Below are positions 33,534 through 45,046 of a stretch of DNA of 64,000 bases, in pieces. The position numbers and the translations under genes are program-made. The stretch spans positions 248,001 to 312,000 of the forward strand of contig NZ_JANYMP010000003.1 in NCBI RefSeq assembly GCF_025061645.1. The letters are read 5' to 3'. Below the pieces are notes generated by a model. That model saw nothing but the letters and a program-made list of their open reading frames with translations. It was not told the origin of the DNA and made no database searches. The DNA comes from Umezawaea endophytica (GTDB lineage Bacteria; Actinomycetota; Actinomycetes; Mycobacteriales; Pseudonocardiaceae). How positions within the stretch are numbered: position 1 is the first letter of the stretch; the number at the start of each line of letters is the position of its first letter.

Positions 33534-34484
33534 TCACAGGGCCCGCAACGCCTGGACGCGGCCGGCGATGGCGCGACGGCTGACGGCCGCCGCGGGGGCG
33601 AAGGTGTCGAACGCGTGCGGCACCGCCGGGTACTGGACCAGTTCGACCGGGACACCGGCCCGGCCGAGCCGGTCCGCGTAGCTGACGTCCTCCTCGCGGA
33701 AGAGGTCGAGCTGTCCGGTCTCGACGTACGCGGGCGGCAGACCCGTCAGGTCCGTCGCACGGCCGGGAGTGGCGTAGCCGGGGGTGTCGGGACCGCCCGC
33801 GGCCTCGCCCAGCAGGCACGTCCAGCCGGTGAGGTTGTCGTCGACGGTCCAGGTCGCGACGCCGTCGAGGTCCGGCCGCGCGACGATCGTGCGGTCGTCG
33901 AGCATGGGCTGGATCAGGATCTGCGCGGCCAGGTCGGGTCCGCCGCGATCACGCGCGAGCAACGCGACCCCGGCGGCGAGTCCCCCACCGGCGCTGTCGC
34001 CCATGACCGCGACGCGGCGCGGGTCGACACCGAGGCCGGGAGCGTTGTCGGCCGCCCACCGCAGGGCCGCGTAGCAGTCCTCCACGGGGACCGGGTGCGG
34101 GTGCTCGGGTGCCAGTCGGTACCCGACCGACAGCAGCGCGACCCCGGAGAGCGCGGCGTAGGCGCGGCACCGCGAATCGTGGGTGTCGAGACCGCCGAGG
34201 AACATGCCGCCGCCGTGGAGGTGGACGGCCAGCGCGGGCGACCGGATCTCCGTGGGCCGGTACAGGCGCAGCGGGATCGACGCACCATCCTCGGCGGTGG
34301 CCGCGCACGACGTGACGACCACGCCGTCGGGAGCCGTCAGCAGGGCGTCCTGCGCGGTGATGGCCGCGTCGAACACCTCGCGCCTGCCGCGCCAGTCGCC
34401 GGGCACCAGCGGCGGGATGGCCTTCATCGCCTCGCGGACCGGGGCCAGGGCGGCGGCGACCTCCGCGTCCAACTCGACCGTCAC
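33534..34484 (-). CDS. Alpha/beta-hydrolase, HSL (family IV) esterase
   Basis: Esterase of 316 residues of the hormone-sensitive-lipase group: oxyanion motif HLHGGGMFLGG, nucleophile GDSAGGGLAAG, acid in GQLDLFREED and catalytic His in AVPHAFDTF. It hydrolyses short acyl esters. Its GTG start overlaps the stop of the marR gene (GTGA), so the pair is translationally coupled and the esterase is likely induced by the MarR ligand. A related esterase gene, frameshifted, lies across the marR promoter. Confidence 0.88.
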   Translation of the reverse strand: MTVELDAEVAAALAPVREAMKAIPPLVPGDWRGRREVFDAAITAQDALLTAPDGVVVTSCAATAEDGASIPLRLYRPTEIRSPALAVHLHGGGMFLGGLDTHDSRCRAYAALSGVALLSVGYRLAPEHPHPVPVEDCYAALRWAADNAPGLGVDPRRVAVMGDSAGGGLAAGVALLARDRGGPDLAAQILIQPMLDDRTIVARPDLDGVATWTVDDNLTGWTCLLGEAAGGPDTPGYATPGRATDLTGLPPAYVETGQLDLFREEDVSYADRLGRAGVPVELVQYPAVPHAFDTFAPAAAVSRRAIAGRVQALRAL

Positions 34485-34930
34485 TCGCCTGCTCCTCGTT
34501 CCGGCTCAAGGGGAAACCGGTCCAGGGCAGCGCGCAGGGACTGGGTGAGGTGGTCGTCGGGCCCGGCTCCGGTGATCGCGGCGTCGGTCTCGTCGATCAC
34601 GGCTCGTCCGGCCAGCCGCAGGCGGTGGCCCTCGTCGGTCACCCGCAGCATCGCGGTGCGGCCGCGTCCCGGTTCGGTCGTGCGCTCGACGGCTCCGAGT
34701 TGTTCGAGGCGCCGCAGCGTGTCCTGCATGCTCTGCGGTGTGACCCCGGCGCGGCGCGCGAGTTCGCTGTAGGAGATGCCGGGCCTGCGGTGCAGGTGTC
34801 CCAGTGCCGAGAGGTGGCGCAGGGCGATGCCGTGTTCGCGCAAGCGGTCCTCGACGCGCTCCCTGACTCGCCTACCGAGCGCCATCGCCAGGAACGCCGC
34901 GCTGAGCGGCGGTCCGGATTCCGATTCCAT
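34481..34930 (-). CDS. MarR family regulator
   Basis: Regulator of 149 residues with a MarR winged helix: GISYSELARRAGVTPQSMQD, LRRLEQLGAVERTTEPGRGR and the wing TAMLRVTDEGHRL. It is divergent from the frameshifted esterase gene and coupled to the intact one. A likely operator lies 11 bases upstream of its start (34941-34955). Confidence 0.88.
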   Translation of the reverse strand: MESESGPPLSAAFLAMALGRRVRERVEDRLREHGIALRHLSALGHLHRRPGISYSELARRAGVTPQSMQDTLRRLEQLGAVERTTEPGRGRTAMLRVTDEGHRLRLAGRAVIDETDAAITGAGPDDHLTQSLRAALDRFPLEPERGAGE

Positions 34931-34940
34931 GAGTTACAGT

Positions 34941-34955
34941 CTGCCTGAAAGGCAG
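34941..34955. promoter_or_regulatory. MarR-type operator
   Basis: Palindrome CTGCCT-GAA-AGGCAG in the 61-base gap between the divergent marR and esterase starts; less GC-rich flanks contain the promoter parts. Confidence 0.65.
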
Positions 34956-34991
34956 TTTCAGTCAAGCTGCAACTCAACGAAGTGGAGTGAC

Positions 34992-36064
34992 ATGGCGAAC
35001 GCGACCCGAGTCCCGCTGTCCGTGCGGGCGCAGGAGGTCGCGGTCGGGCTGCTGAGCCAGTTGCCCGCCGCGGTGCGAGCGCGGATGGCGGGCCCGGAGG
35101 TCGTCGTCGACGACGCGCGGCTGGCCGTTGACGCCCGCCTGCTGATCCGGTCCCTGGGCGCCAGGCCATCGGCGCTCGTGGTCGACGGGTCGCCGGAGTT
35201 GTCCCGCGCCGCGCTCGACCGCAGCGCGCCTGCCGACGCTCGTCGCGGTCGGTCACGGCATCCGAGGTGCGCCTGCGCGGTGCGCGGGGCCAACTGGACG
35301 CGACCCTGTACGCACCGGCGTCCGGTCGTGATCGCCCCGGCGCGCTGGTGTTCTTCCACGGCGGCGGCTGGGTGATCGGCAGCCGGACGGGCTACGACCA
35401 CGTTGGTCGGTACCTCGCCGAGCGCACCGGCCACCGGGTGCTGTCCGTGGACTACCGGCTCGCGCCCGAGGACCCGTTCCCGGCGGCGGTCGACGACGCG
35501 CTCGCGGCGTTCGACGACACGGTCGCGCGCGCTCACGAGTTCGGCGTCGACCCGGACCGGATCGTCGTCGGCGGGGACAGCGCGGGAGGCACCCTCGCCG
35601 CCGTGACCGCCCGTCGCGCCGCCGACCGCGCCGACGGCCCGGTCCCGGCGGGGCAGTGGCTGCTGTACCCGGCCACCGACCTGGCGACCCGGCACCCCTC
35701 CCGCGACCGGTTCGGGCGGGGGTTCCTGCTGACCGACGAGGACATCGTGTGGTTCCAGGACCACTACGTCCCCTCGGGGGTCGACCGGGCCGATCCGCTC
35801 GTGTCGGTGCTCTACGGCGCGGTCGCGGCGACGACCCCGCCCGCCCTCGTGGTCACCGCCGGGTTCGACCCGCTGCGGGACGAGGGCGAGCGGTACGCGG
35901 AGAAGCTGCGGGCCGCGGGCGTGCCGGTCGAAGCGGTGCGCGAAGCCGACCTGCCGCACGGTTTCCTGCCGTTCGTCCACCTCGGCCCCCGCTTCGGCGA
36001 GGCCGTGGCCGCGAGCGCGGACGCGCTCCGACGGATGCTGGACCAACCGGGGCGGACTCGCTGA
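34992..36064 (+). pseudogene. HSL-type esterase gene with a frameshift
   Basis: Translation from ATG 34992 (GGAG five bases upstream) gives a plausible N-terminus (ANATRVPLSVRAQEVAVGLL to ELSRAALDRSA), but the frame then turns into arginine-rich noise. The rest of the enzyme continues in a second frame: SEVRLRGARGQLDATLYAP, FFHGGGWVIGS (oxyanion hole), VGGDSAGGTLAAV (nucleophile), DPLRDEGE and LPHGFLPF. The switch must lie about 35230-35262. Either a real disruption or a sequencing error; all catalytic parts are in the second frame, and a GTG at 35267 could start a shortened protein of 265 residues. Confidence 0.75.
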
Positions 36065-36089
36065 TCACCCCGTGGCACGGGGTGATCAG
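36061..36089. terminator. Bidirectional hairpin terminator
   Basis: Perfect 13-bp stem CTGATCACCCCGT / ACGGGGTGATCAG with a three-base loop, between the convergent esterase and polyketide hydroxylase genes. It overlaps the esterase stop. Confidence 0.75.
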
Positions 36090-36094
36090 CGGGC

Positions 36095-37667
36095 TCAGCG
36101 GAACAGCAGCCGGTCGATCACCGCGCCCAGGGTCGTCGACTGCTCGGGCGGCGCGACCGTGGTCCTGCTGCGCCAGGCGATGAAACCGTCCGGCCGCACC
36201 AGGACCACGCCGTCCTCGGCGATCCCGTACGCGTCGAGGAACCGCCCGGCGTCGACGCGGTGGTACTCGATCGGCACGCCCGTCACGCGGGTGATCTCCG
36301 CCGCCGCGTCGGACCAGCCGACGCTCGCGGGACCACCCAGCAGCACCGGGTACAGCCCCACGAGGTCCACTGTGGACACGGTGTTCCCGTTGCTCTGCAC
36401 GACCACGTGCGGTGCGCGGCTTCCCGGCGCGCCGGACGGGTGGTCCGGATCCTCCAGGCGCCCCGGCTCGCTCCCCGACTCCGGGAGGAACGCGCCCTCG
36501 GCGTAGGTGTAGCCGAACATCATCATCCGCTGCCGCGCCGCGCTCTCGCGGGGATTACCGGGTTTGCCGTTGACGAGTTCGTAGCGCTCGACGGTCAGGC
36601 TCGTGGTCTCCCTCGCCACGGGCAGCCGCTCGGCGTCGTAGGTGTCGAGCAGTCCCGGCCCGGCGAGTCCGCGGTGGCGCAGACCGATCTTCCACGCCAG
36701 GTTGAACGCGTCCTGCACCCCTGTCGCCACGCCGAACGTCCCGACCGGCGGCATCGCGTGCGCCGCGTCGCCCGCGATGAGCACGCGCCCGGCGCGCATC
36801 CGTTCGGCGACCTGACCGCGGATCTCCCACGGTGAACCGGAAATCCGGTCGACCACGATCGGCACGTCGACGCCGATGGCGGCGAGGAGCAGCTCCACGC
36901 ACCGCGCCTCGGTGAACTCGGCGGCGTCCTGGTCCGGCCGGAGCGAGATCGCGAACCGCCAGCGCTTGGCGCCGTCGATCGAGGTGAGGAACCCGTGCAC
37001 GGCCGGGTTGCGCAGGGTCATCGCGACGATCTTGCGGTCCTGGAGCGGTTCGCGGAGGTCGGCCTCGAAGTAGACGTTGACCTTGCGCGCGATCGTCCCC
37101 GGCCCGTCGTGCCCGATGCCGAGCATGGCTCGAACCGGGCTGTGCGCGCCGTCCGCGGCGATGAGGTGCTCCGCGACCACGCGGTGCTCGGCGCCGGTGT
37201 CGAGGTCTCGCAGGGTCACCCGCACACCGTCGGGCGCGTCGGCCACGGCGACGACCTCGGTGTGGTGGCGCACGTCCGCGCCCGCGGCGACGGCGTGGGC
37301 GTGCAGGAGCGGTTCGAGCTGGTTCTGGTCGATGGCCGCCCAACCGGACGGGCTGAGCCCCTCGGTGTCCGGACCGAGGCGGTTCGGCAGCCGCAGCAGC
37401 TCCGGTCCGGCCAACGTGGTGGCGTGCGCGACGACGGTGTGGTCGGCCACCGGAGACCGGACGTCGTGGATGGCCCGCTCCAGGCCCGCGGCGCGGTAGA
37501 GCTCCATGGTGCGCGGGTTGAGCGCCCTCGCCCTCGGGTCGGTGACGGGCTCGGCGTGCCGCTCGACCACCAGTGCGGGCACGCCGTACCGGGCCAGGAA
37601 GACCGCCGCCGACAGACCGGTGACGCCACCGCCCGCGATCAGCACCGGGGTGGTGGTCGGGACGTGG

Positions 37668-37675
<8 letters not shown>
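36095..37675 (-). CDS. FAD-dependent aromatic polyketide hydroxylase (WhiE ORF VIII-like)
   Basis: Flavin monooxygenase of 526 residues. It shows the FAD motif LIAGGGVTGLSAAVFLARYG, DPRARALNPRTMELYRAAGL, the second FAD motif AGRVLIAGDAAHAMPPVG and GVATGVQDAFNLAWKIGLR. This is the PgaE/RdmE class that hydroxylates polycyclic polyketides. It is the last gene of the type II polyketide operon and overlaps the cyclase gene by eight bases; its position corresponds to ORF VIII of the whiE spore-pigment cluster. Confidence 0.9.
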
Positions 37676-38684
<1,009 letters not shown>

Positions 38685-38686
38685 GG

Positions 38687-39925
38687 TCAGTTGCCTCCTT
38701 CGTTGGGTTCCGGACGTCGCAGGACCACCGCCGAGTTCCCGCCGTACAACCCTCGGGACAGGACCAGCGCGGTGTGGATGGCGCCCTCGCGGGCGGGGCC
38801 GGTGACGAGGTCCAGGTCGAACCGGCACTCGTCGACGTTGGGGGTGGGTGGGATCGCGCCGTGGTCCAGGGCGAGGACCGCCGCGACCACGTCGAGTGCC
38901 GCGGTGCCCGCGTAGCAGCGGCCGTAGCCGGTTTTCGGCGCTGTGACGGGGATCTGGTCGAGCCTGCCGCCGAACAGCGACCGCAGCGCCTCGAACTCGG
39001 CGAGGTCGGCTCGACCGTCGCCCAGCGCGTCGAGGAAGACCACGTCCACCTCCGCCAAGTCGACGCCCGCCTCGGCCACCGCGCTCCGCGCCGCCCGCTC
39101 CAGGCCTTCGGCCGACCGGTCGTACCGCTGCGGGCCGGTGAAGGTCGCGCCGTACCCCGCGACGACGGCGCGTGCCCGTGCGCCGCGCTCGCGAGCCGCG
39201 TCGGCGTTCTCGACCACCAGCATCGCGCCGCCCTCCCCCGGCGCGAACCCGGCGGCGCGAGAGGTGAAGGGCAGGTACGCGGTGGTCGAGTCGTCGCCGG
39301 GGCTGAGCAGTCCGTGCCCCAACTGGCAGCAGATCGCGTACGGGCAGAACGGGGCCTCGGTGCCGCCGACGAGCATGGCCGTGGCACCGCGCCGGAGTTC
39401 GGACCGCGCGCCCGCCAAGGCGTCCAACCCGCCCGCCTCGTCGGCGACCAGCACGCCGGACGGGCCGCGCAGGCCGTTGCCGATCGAGATCTGGCCGGTG
39501 CAGGCCGCGTAGAACCAGGCGATCGACTGGTACGGGCCGACGTGCTCGGGACCGTTGCGCCACAACCGTTCGATCTCCCGCTGACCGAACTCGACACCAC
39601 CGGAGTAGCTCGCGGTGATCACGCCGAACCCGAACGGTGGCACGTCGACCGGATCGAGGTCCGCCTCCCGCAACGCCATCTTCGCCGCGGCCAGGGCGAA
39701 GTGGGTGAACCGGTCGGTCTGCACCGCGATCGGCCCGTCGACCCACTCGGACTGCTCGAACCCGTGCACCTCGCCGGCGACGACCACCGGGTACGGGTTG
39801 GGCTCGAACCGGGTCAACGGCCCCAGCGAACGCCGTCCGTCGCGGATCGCGGGCCAGAACGACTCCACCCCGATCCCGCTCGGCGCCACCACACCGAGCC
39901 CGGTGATGACCGCGGCCGGGCTCAT
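38687..39925 (-). CDS. Ketosynthase beta / chain length factor
   Basis: Protein of 412 residues with the ketosynthase fold; the active-site Cys is replaced by glutamine (Gln145 in [14 protein letters not shown]), the mark of chain length factors that decarboxylate malonyl units and set polyketide length. ATG overlaps the KS-alpha stop (ATGA), so the two subunits are translated in equal amounts. Confidence 0.93.
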   Translation of the reverse strand: MSPAAVITGLGVVAPSGIGVESFWPAIRDGRRSLGPLTRFEPNPYPVVVAGEVHGFEQSEWVDGPIAVQTDRFTHFALAAAKMALREADLDPVDVPPFGFGVITASYSGGVEFGQREIERLWRNGPEHVGPYQSIAWFYAACTGQISIGNGLRGPSGVLVADEAGGLDALAGARSELRRGATAMLVGGTEAPFCPYAICCQLGHGLLSPGDDSTTAYLPFTSRAAGFAPGEGGAMLVVENADAARERGARARAVVAGYGATFTGPQRYDRSAEGLERAARSAVAEAGVDLAEVDVVFLDALGDGRADLAEFEALRSLFGGRLDQIPVTAPKTGYGRCYAGTAALDVVAAVLALDHGAIPPTPNVDECRFDLDLVTGPAREGAIHTALVLSRGLYGGNSAVVLRRPEPNEGGN

Positions 39926-41178
39926 GACCGCTCCGGGTGGCTGAGCACGACAGCGGACTGGAACCCGCCGAACCCACTGCCCACCGACAGCACCGTCCGC
40001 AGGTCCTCCTCCCGCGCGGTGTGCGGCACGTAGTCCAGGTCGCACTCGGGATCGGGGGTGTCCAGGTTCGCGGTCGGCGGGATGACGCCGTGCGCGAGGG
40101 CCAGGACGCACGCGGTCAACTCGATGGCGCCGATGGCACCGAGGGAGTGGCCGATCATGGACTTGATCGAGCTGACCGGCACGGCGTGCGCCCGCTCGCC
40201 GAACACCCGCTTGAACGCCGCGGTCTCGTGCCGGTCGTTCTGCCGGGTGCCGGAGCCGTGGGCGTTGATGTAGTCGATGTCGGCGGACGAGACCTCCGCC
40301 TGGTCCAGCGCCTGCCGCACGGCCTCGGCCATCTCGACGCCCTCGGTGGTCAACCCGGTCATGTGGTGGGCGTTGCTGCGGGTCGCGAAACCCGTCACCT
40401 CGGCCAGCACCAGCGCCCCGCGGCGGCGGGCGTGCTCCCAGTCCTCCAGCACCAGCACGGCGGCGCCCTCCCCGAGCACGAACCCGTCCCGGTCGCGGTC
40501 GAACGGTCGCGCGGCGTGCTCGGCGTCGTCGTTGCGCGCCGAGGTCGCGCGGATGGCGTCGAAGCAGGCCACCGTGATCGGCGAGATCGGCGACTCCGCC
40601 GCGCCCGCGACCACCACGTCGGCCCGCCCCTCCTCGATCAGGCGGGCGGCGTGGCCCACGGCGTCCAGCCCCGCCGTGCAGCCGGTGGACACCGTGCGCA
40701 CCGGTCCGCAGGCCCCGACCGCGTCGGCCACCTCCGCGGCCAGCGACGCCGGGGACAGGGCGCGGTGCAGGAACGGCGAGGCGAGGTCCGCGTCGACCAG
40801 CCACCGCTCACCGTTGCCGGAGGTGGCCACGTAGTCGTGTTCCAGCAACGTCGTGCCGCCCACCGCGGACCCCATGCACACGCCCACCCGCCAGGGGTCG
40901 GCCACCTCGACCTGGGCCTGGTCCCACGCCTCGCGCGCGGCGACCACGGCGAACTGCACGTACCGGTCCATCCGGTCGATCTCGGCCGTGACGAGGCCCG
41001 CCTCCCGCGGGTCGAAGTCGCACTCCGCCGCGATCCTGGACCGGAAACCCTGTGCGGGGAAGGAGGTGATCGGCCGGGTGGTGGTGCGCCCGGAGGTCAT
41101 CAACTCCCAGAACGCCTTCACGCCGAGGCCCCCCGGTGCGATCACCCCGAGGCCGGTCACGGCCACCCGGCGCGTCAC
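39922..41178 (-). CDS. Ketosynthase alpha of minimal type II PKS
   Basis: Condensing enzyme of 418 residues with Cys167 in [14 protein letters not shown], and the two histidine motifs [12 protein letters not shown] and [13 protein letters not shown]. It elongates malonyl units on the carrier protein together with the chain length factor. Its GTG start overlaps the cupin stop (GTGA). The gene order is that of spore-pigment clusters. Confidence 0.94.
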   Translation of the reverse strand: MTRRVAVTGLGVIAPGGLGVKAFWELMTSGRTTTRPITSFPAQGFRSRIAAECDFDPREAGLVTAEIDRMDRYVQFAVVAAREAWDQAQVEVADPWRVGVCMGSAVGGTTLLEHDYVATSGNGERWLVDADLASPFLHRALSPASLAAEVADAVGACGPVRTVSTGCTAGLDAVGHAARLIEEGRADVVVAGAAESPISPITVACFDAIRATSARNDDAEHAARPFDRDRDGFVLGEGAAVLVLEDWEHARRRGALVLAEVTGFATRSNAHHMTGLTTEGVEMAEAVRQALDQAEVSSADIDYINAHGSGTRQNDRHETAAFKRVFGERAHAVPVSSIKSMIGHSLGAIGAIELTACVLALAHGVIPPTANLDTPDPECDLDYVPHTAREEDLRTVLSVGSGFGGFQSAVVLSHPERS

Positions 41179-41564
41179 AACGAACGCTCCGTGTCCACGT
41201 GCCCCAGAGCGGGTCGGGGCGCGAGCGGGCTGAGGTGGAACACCAGCCGCGCGGGGACGGTCCCGGTGTTGCGCACCCGGTGCCGCACCCCGATGGGCAC
41301 CATGAGCGCCTGGCCCACGCCGATCGAGTGCGGCACGTCGTCGAGGTCCAGTTCCACGTCGCCCTCGACGACGTAGAGGAATTCCTCGGAGTACGGGTGG
41401 TAGTGCTCGTTGACCTGCTCACCGGGGAGCACGGTCACCACTCCCAGGAACCCGCTGGTCGCGCCGACGGTTGACGGACCGAGCAGGACCCGGATGTCGC
41501 CGCCCCTGGCCAGGTTCGCCTCGACGTCCTCCGGACCGATCGTCCGGTGCAGTTGGCTGGTCAT
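41175..41564 (-). CDS. Cupin-domain protein (WhiE ORF II/CurC-like)
   Basis: Single cupin of 129 residues: metal-type histidines in [20 protein letters not shown] and the second motif in [18 protein letters not shown]. Conserved in spore-pigment clusters just upstream of KS-alpha; its exact role is not known. Confidence 0.88.
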   Translation of the reverse strand: MTSQLHRTIGPEDVEANLARGGDIRVLLGPSTVGATSGFLGVVTVLPGEQVNEHYHPYSEEFLYVVEGDVELDLDDVPHSIGVGQALMVPIGVRHRVRNTGTVPARLVFHLSPLAPRPALGHVDTERSL

Positions 41565-42154
41565 GACACCCGCTCCACGACCCGGTCGGTGACCAGGGTC
41601 ATCGGGAGTGCCGACCGGACGTGGGCGCTCACCGCGTCCGGTGCGGGCACGGAGCCCTCCACCAGGTGCACGACCAGGTCCCGACGGCGGAACACGGTGA
41701 CACCGCAGTCGGTGTCCCGTCCTTGCTCGGCGAGCATCCGCGCCACGTCGGGCCCGGCACCGGGCGCGGCCTGGTACAGGACGGCCGTCCTGGCCGCGTG
41801 GTGGGCGGGGTCGCCGTGCTGGGCCACCACCCGCATCACCGCGGTGGACAGGAAACGCCGTCGACTGTCCTCATCGGACAGATCACGGTCCTCGACCAGG
41901 TGCGGTCGCAGCCGCTCCTCCACCGCCCGGATCTGCGGCTGGCCCGCCAGGTGCCGGATCGCCTCGTGCGGCGGGCAGGTGATGTCGACCACCCGCACCA
42001 CGGTCGGCCCCGCCATGAACACCGAGGTCCGGTCCAGCAGGGGCCGCGCGGCCTGGGGACGACCTGGCGGCGGACCGCTGTACCCACCGAGGATCTCGGC
42101 CACCGCGGCCTCGGCCCCCGCTCGCACCGGGAACGTCAACGCATAGCGGTTCAC
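41561..42154 (-). CDS. SchA/CurD-like protein (WhiE ORF I-like)
   Basis: Protein of 197 residues of the SchA/CurD family found in spore-pigment clusters: [20 protein letters not shown], then [20 protein letters not shown] and [18 protein letters not shown]. The two repeated beta-alpha-beta halves suggest a dimeric ferredoxin-like fold. GTG start with GGAGGAG upstream; overlaps neighbours by four bases. Confidence 0.85.
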   Translation of the reverse strand: MNRYALTFPVRAGAEAAVAEILGGYSGPPPGRPQAARPLLDRTSVFMAGPTVVRVVDITCPPHEAIRHLAGQPQIRAVEERLRPHLVEDRDLSDEDSRRRFLSTAVMRVVAQHGDPAHHAARTAVLYQAAPGAGPDVARMLAEQGRDTDCGVTVFRRRDLVVHLVEGSVPAPDAVSAHVRSALPMTLVTDRVVERVS

Positions 42155-42543
42155 GAGTCTCCTCCCACCAGTAGCTGGTCGACGTCGGCCCTCTGCCCCG
42201 CCACCGTGGCGAGGCGGACGTGGTAGCGCCGCGATTCCCGCGAGGTCACGCACCTCATCAGCGGGGCGGCGAGTTCGCGGTGGTCGGAGCCGGACTCCCA
42301 CCGCTGGAAGTGCTCGGCGCTCTCCCACTCGCTGGTGATGACCCAGTCCCCGACGTCGGTGGTCGACTGGCACAACTGGTCGCCGAGATACCCGTCCACC
42401 CGCGCCACCTGGTGGCGGATCTGCTTGTAGGCGCTCAGGAACCGGTCTTCGGCGCCCTCCCGGACACGTAACCGGAAGATCACCCGCAGCCTGCGTTCAC
42501 CCCGCTCGGACCCGGTCGCGCGATGATCGTTCGTCAGTGCCAA
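42151..42543 (-). CDS. Antibiotic biosynthesis monooxygenase (ABM) family protein
   Basis: Protein of 130 residues with a ferredoxin-like ABM domain: VIFRLRVREGAEDRFLSAYK, VDGYLGDQLCQSTTDVGDWV, SEWESAEHFQRWE. Such domains oxidise or bind polyketide intermediates without cofactor. It heads the polyketide operon. A TTG start at 42543 is chosen because GAGGAGG lies five bases upstream. Confidence 0.82.
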   Translation of the reverse strand: MALTNDHRATGSERGERRLRVIFRLRVREGAEDRFLSAYKQIRHQVARVDGYLGDQLCQSTTDVGDWVITSEWESAEHFQRWESGSDHRELAAPLMRCVTSRESRRYHVRLATVAGQRADVDQLLVGGDS

Positions 42544-42711
42544 GACGCCTCCTCGGAACGCACCGGAAATGCCGATCACGTGTCCAGTCAGGGAACGATG
42601 GTCGATTCGCGACCCCGCATCCGCAACCGGTGGAGCACTCGATGGGTTTCATTCACCTGAAGGGGGCGTTTCCACGACAGGGATTCGCACCAAAGGGTGA
42701 TGGGCGACCGG

Positions 42712-43017
42712 TCAGGACACCGGGTCCGGGTAGGACGCGATGCGGCACGCCTTCTGCGTGACCGCAGCGGGCACACCGCCCTCGGCCAGCATCCGACGGC
42801 ACGTCCGCACGTCCTCCGCCCTGCCGGTCTTCGCGATCTTGCACGCCTTGATGACCGACTCGGTCGCGGGGAAACCCGATTCCATGACGTGGTCGATGCA
42901 GATGCCGGGATCGGCGTGGGCGGGGGCCGCGGCGAACGCCGAGAAGGCCGCCGCGGCCAGCACGGAGCAGGCCAACGCGGACACACGTGACATCACCGGT
43001 GATAGCGCACGCAACAT
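42712..43017 (-). CDS. Small secreted protein with conserved cysteines
   Basis: Protein of 101 residues: a signal peptide (SRVSALACSVLAAAAFSAFA, cleavage near AHA-DPG at 35) and a mature part of about 65 residues with four cysteines (GICIDHV, KACKIAK, RTCRRML, KACRIAS), which could form two disulfides. AAGGGA lies seven bases before the ATG. I do not recognise the family; it lies between the pigment operon and a LysR gene. Confidence 0.7.
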   Translation of the reverse strand: MLRALSPVMSRVSALACSVLAAAAFSAFAAAPAHADPGICIDHVMESGFPATESVIKACKIAKTGRAEDVRTCRRMLAEGGVPAAVTQKACRIASYPDPVS

Positions 43018-43290
43018 CGGGTCGTCCCTTCATCGTCGCGCTCGGCTCGGTGCCGGGCGTAGGCCAAGGTTGTCCGTGCGTTCGGCCAGCGAAACGATTT
43101 CGGCCGCGAGTCCTTCTATGGTGTGCTTCTCCACTCGGTCGGGTCGAGTCGATCGCTGCGCTGCGTGCACCACAACGGCTTCCGGACCATCCGACCCACC
43201 ACAGTGGAGTGTCGGACGTGATCAGCGCGGTCGATCGACTTCGGGGAAGCCCGCGCGGCCGTCCTGGCCGGTGGTGATTTGATAGCGGGC

Positions 43291-44235
43291 ATGGGCGACC
43301 TGGACCTCCGACGACTGCGGTACTTCCTCGCGCTGGCCGGGGAGCTGAACTACGGCCGGGCCGCCGAGGCCCTGCACATCGCGCAGCCCGCGCTGAGCCG
43401 CTCGATCGCCACCCTGGAACAGGAACTCGGCGTCCCGCTGTTCGAGCGCTCGCGGTCGGGGACGCGCTTGGCGCCCGCCGGTGAACTCCTGCAAGAGGAA
43501 GCGCGGGAGTTGTTGCGGGCCGCCGCGGCGTTGCAGCGGCGCGTGCGCCTCCACGAGCGCGGCACCCGCAGGCTGAGCATCGGGTTCACCCCCGGCCTGA
43601 TCGTCACGCCGGTGGTCCGCCACCTGCGGGAGAAGTGGCCGGAACTCCAGGTGGACCTGGTCCGCACGTCGTGGACCGACCAGGTCGACTCCCTGCGCGA
43701 CGGCCGGATCGACGCGAGCTTCGCCCACCGGCCGTTCGACGACGACGGCCTGGCCGTGACGGACCTGTTCACCGAGCCCCGGCTCGTCGCCCTCCCGAGC
43801 GACCACGACCTGGCGGGCTCCGCCCGGCTCCTCCTCGCCGACCTCGCGGGCGAGGTCCTGCTGCAACCGACCGCCGCCGTACCCGAGTGGCCCGGCGCGA
43901 CGACACCCCCGGTGGCACCCGCGAACGACGGGGACGAGACGTCCGCGTACTCGCCGTCGGTCGAGGTGAAGCTGGAACTCGTGGCCGCCGGACGCGGGAT
44001 CGTGATCATGCCCGCGTCGACGACCCGCTACTACCACCGGCCGGACATCGCCTACGTCCCCGTGTCCGACCTGCCGGACACGGGGGTCTCGCTCGTGGTC
44101 GAGGCGCGGCGCCGCTCGGACCAACTCCGCGAACTGGTGGAGATCGCCCGGACCACCTTCGCCGCTGATGCCGGTCCGGCATCACCTGAGAACGAACCGG
44201 TCTTGGACCGCGGCACGACCGCACGCGCACGCTGA
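43291..44235 (+). CDS. LysR family regulator
   Basis: Regulator of 314 residues with the N-terminal LysR helix-turn-helix (LRYFLALAGELNYGRAAEAL, HIAQPALSRSIATLEQELG) and a substrate-binding domain (RLSIGFTPGLIVTPVVRHLR). It sits 27 bases upstream of an SDR gene on the same strand; the pair is likely co-transcribed. Target and inducer unknown. Confidence 0.88.
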   Translation: MGDLDLRRLRYFLALAGELNYGRAAEALHIAQPALSRSIATLEQELGVPLFERSRSGTRLAPAGELLQEEARELLRAAAALQRRVRLHERGTRRLSIGFTPGLIVTPVVRHLREKWPELQVDLVRTSWTDQVDSLRDGRIDASFAHRPFDDDGLAVTDLFTEPRLVALPSDHDLAGSARLLLADLAGEVLLQPTAAVPEWPGATTPPVAPANDGDETSAYSPSVEVKLELVAAGRGIVIMPASTTRYYHRPDIAYVPVSDLPDTGVSLVVEARRRSDQLRELVEIARTTFAADAGPASPENEPVLDRGTTARAR

Positions 44236-44262
44236 GGGACGTCCCCAGCGGAAGGAAGTCCC

Positions 44263-44976
44263 TTGTCCCCCACGTCCACCACCCGCGTCGTCGTCCTCGG
44301 TGGCACCAGCGGCATCGGCCTGGCCGTCGCCCACCTCGCGGCCGGTACCGGCGCGCGGGTCGTCGTCGGGTCGCGCACCGCCGAACGCGCGAGCGGCGGG
44401 CTGCCGTCCGGTGTCACCGCCAGGCCGGTCGACGTCACGTCCCCCGAGTCGCTCCGGGAGTTCTTCGACCACGTGGGCGAGTTCGACCACCTCGTCTACA
44501 CGGCGGGCGACGACCTGGTCCGGGTCGCGGTCGCCGACTACGACCCGGACCAGGCCCGGCGGTTCTTCGACGTCCGCCTGTTCCACGCGCTGGACGGCGT
44601 GCGCGCGGCGCTGCCCACCCTGAGCCCCTCCGGCTCGATCACGCTGACCAGCGGCGCCGCCGCGTACCACGGCGGTCCAGGTCGCCTGCTCGGCGCCGCG
44701 GTGTCCGGCGCGATCATCTCCGCGGCGCGCTCGCTCGCGATCGAACTGGCACCGGTCCGCGTCAACGTGGTGGCGCCCGGCCTGGTGCGCACGCCGCTGT
44801 GGTCGGCCATGGCGGAGGACGACCGGCGGAAGATGTTCGAGTGGGCGGGGAAGGAGACCCTGCTGGGCCGGATCGCGGACCCCGACGACGTCGCGAAGGC
44901 CTACCTCCACCTGATGGACCAGGCCCACACGACGGGAACGGTGTCGTTGGTCGACGGAGGGTCCCGCCTGGCCTGA
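44263..44976 (+). CDS. Short-chain dehydrogenase/reductase
   Basis: SDR of 237 residues: VVVLGGTSGIGLAVAHLAAG, YTAGDDLVRVAV in place of the NNAG motif, SITLTSGAAAYHGG with the catalytic Ser and Tyr region, and VNVVAPGLVRTPLW. It starts with TTG (44263), supported by GGAAGGAAG upstream. The substrate is unknown; the linked LysR gene probably controls it. Confidence 0.82.
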   Translation: MSPTSTTRVVVLGGTSGIGLAVAHLAAGTGARVVVGSRTAERASGGLPSGVTARPVDVTSPESLREFFDHVGEFDHLVYTAGDDLVRVAVADYDPDQARRFFDVRLFHALDGVRAALPTLSPSGSITLTSGAAAYHGGPGRLLGAAVSGAIISAARSLAIELAPVRVNVVAPGLVRTPLWSAMAEDDRRKMFEWAGKETLLGRIADPDDVAKAYLHLMDQAHTTGTVSLVDGGSRLA

Positions 44977-44993
44977 CCGCGTCGACGGCCGGT

Positions 44994-45041
44994 GGTGGCA
45001 CCGGGATCCGGGCAGGGAAAGTGTCGGATCCCGGTGCCACC
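44994..45041. terminator. Strong bidirectional hairpin terminator
   Basis: Perfect 17-bp stem (44994-45010 with 45025-45041) and a 14-base loop, between the converging SDR and Endo H-like genes. Confidence 0.8.
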
Positions 45042-45046
45042 GGCCG

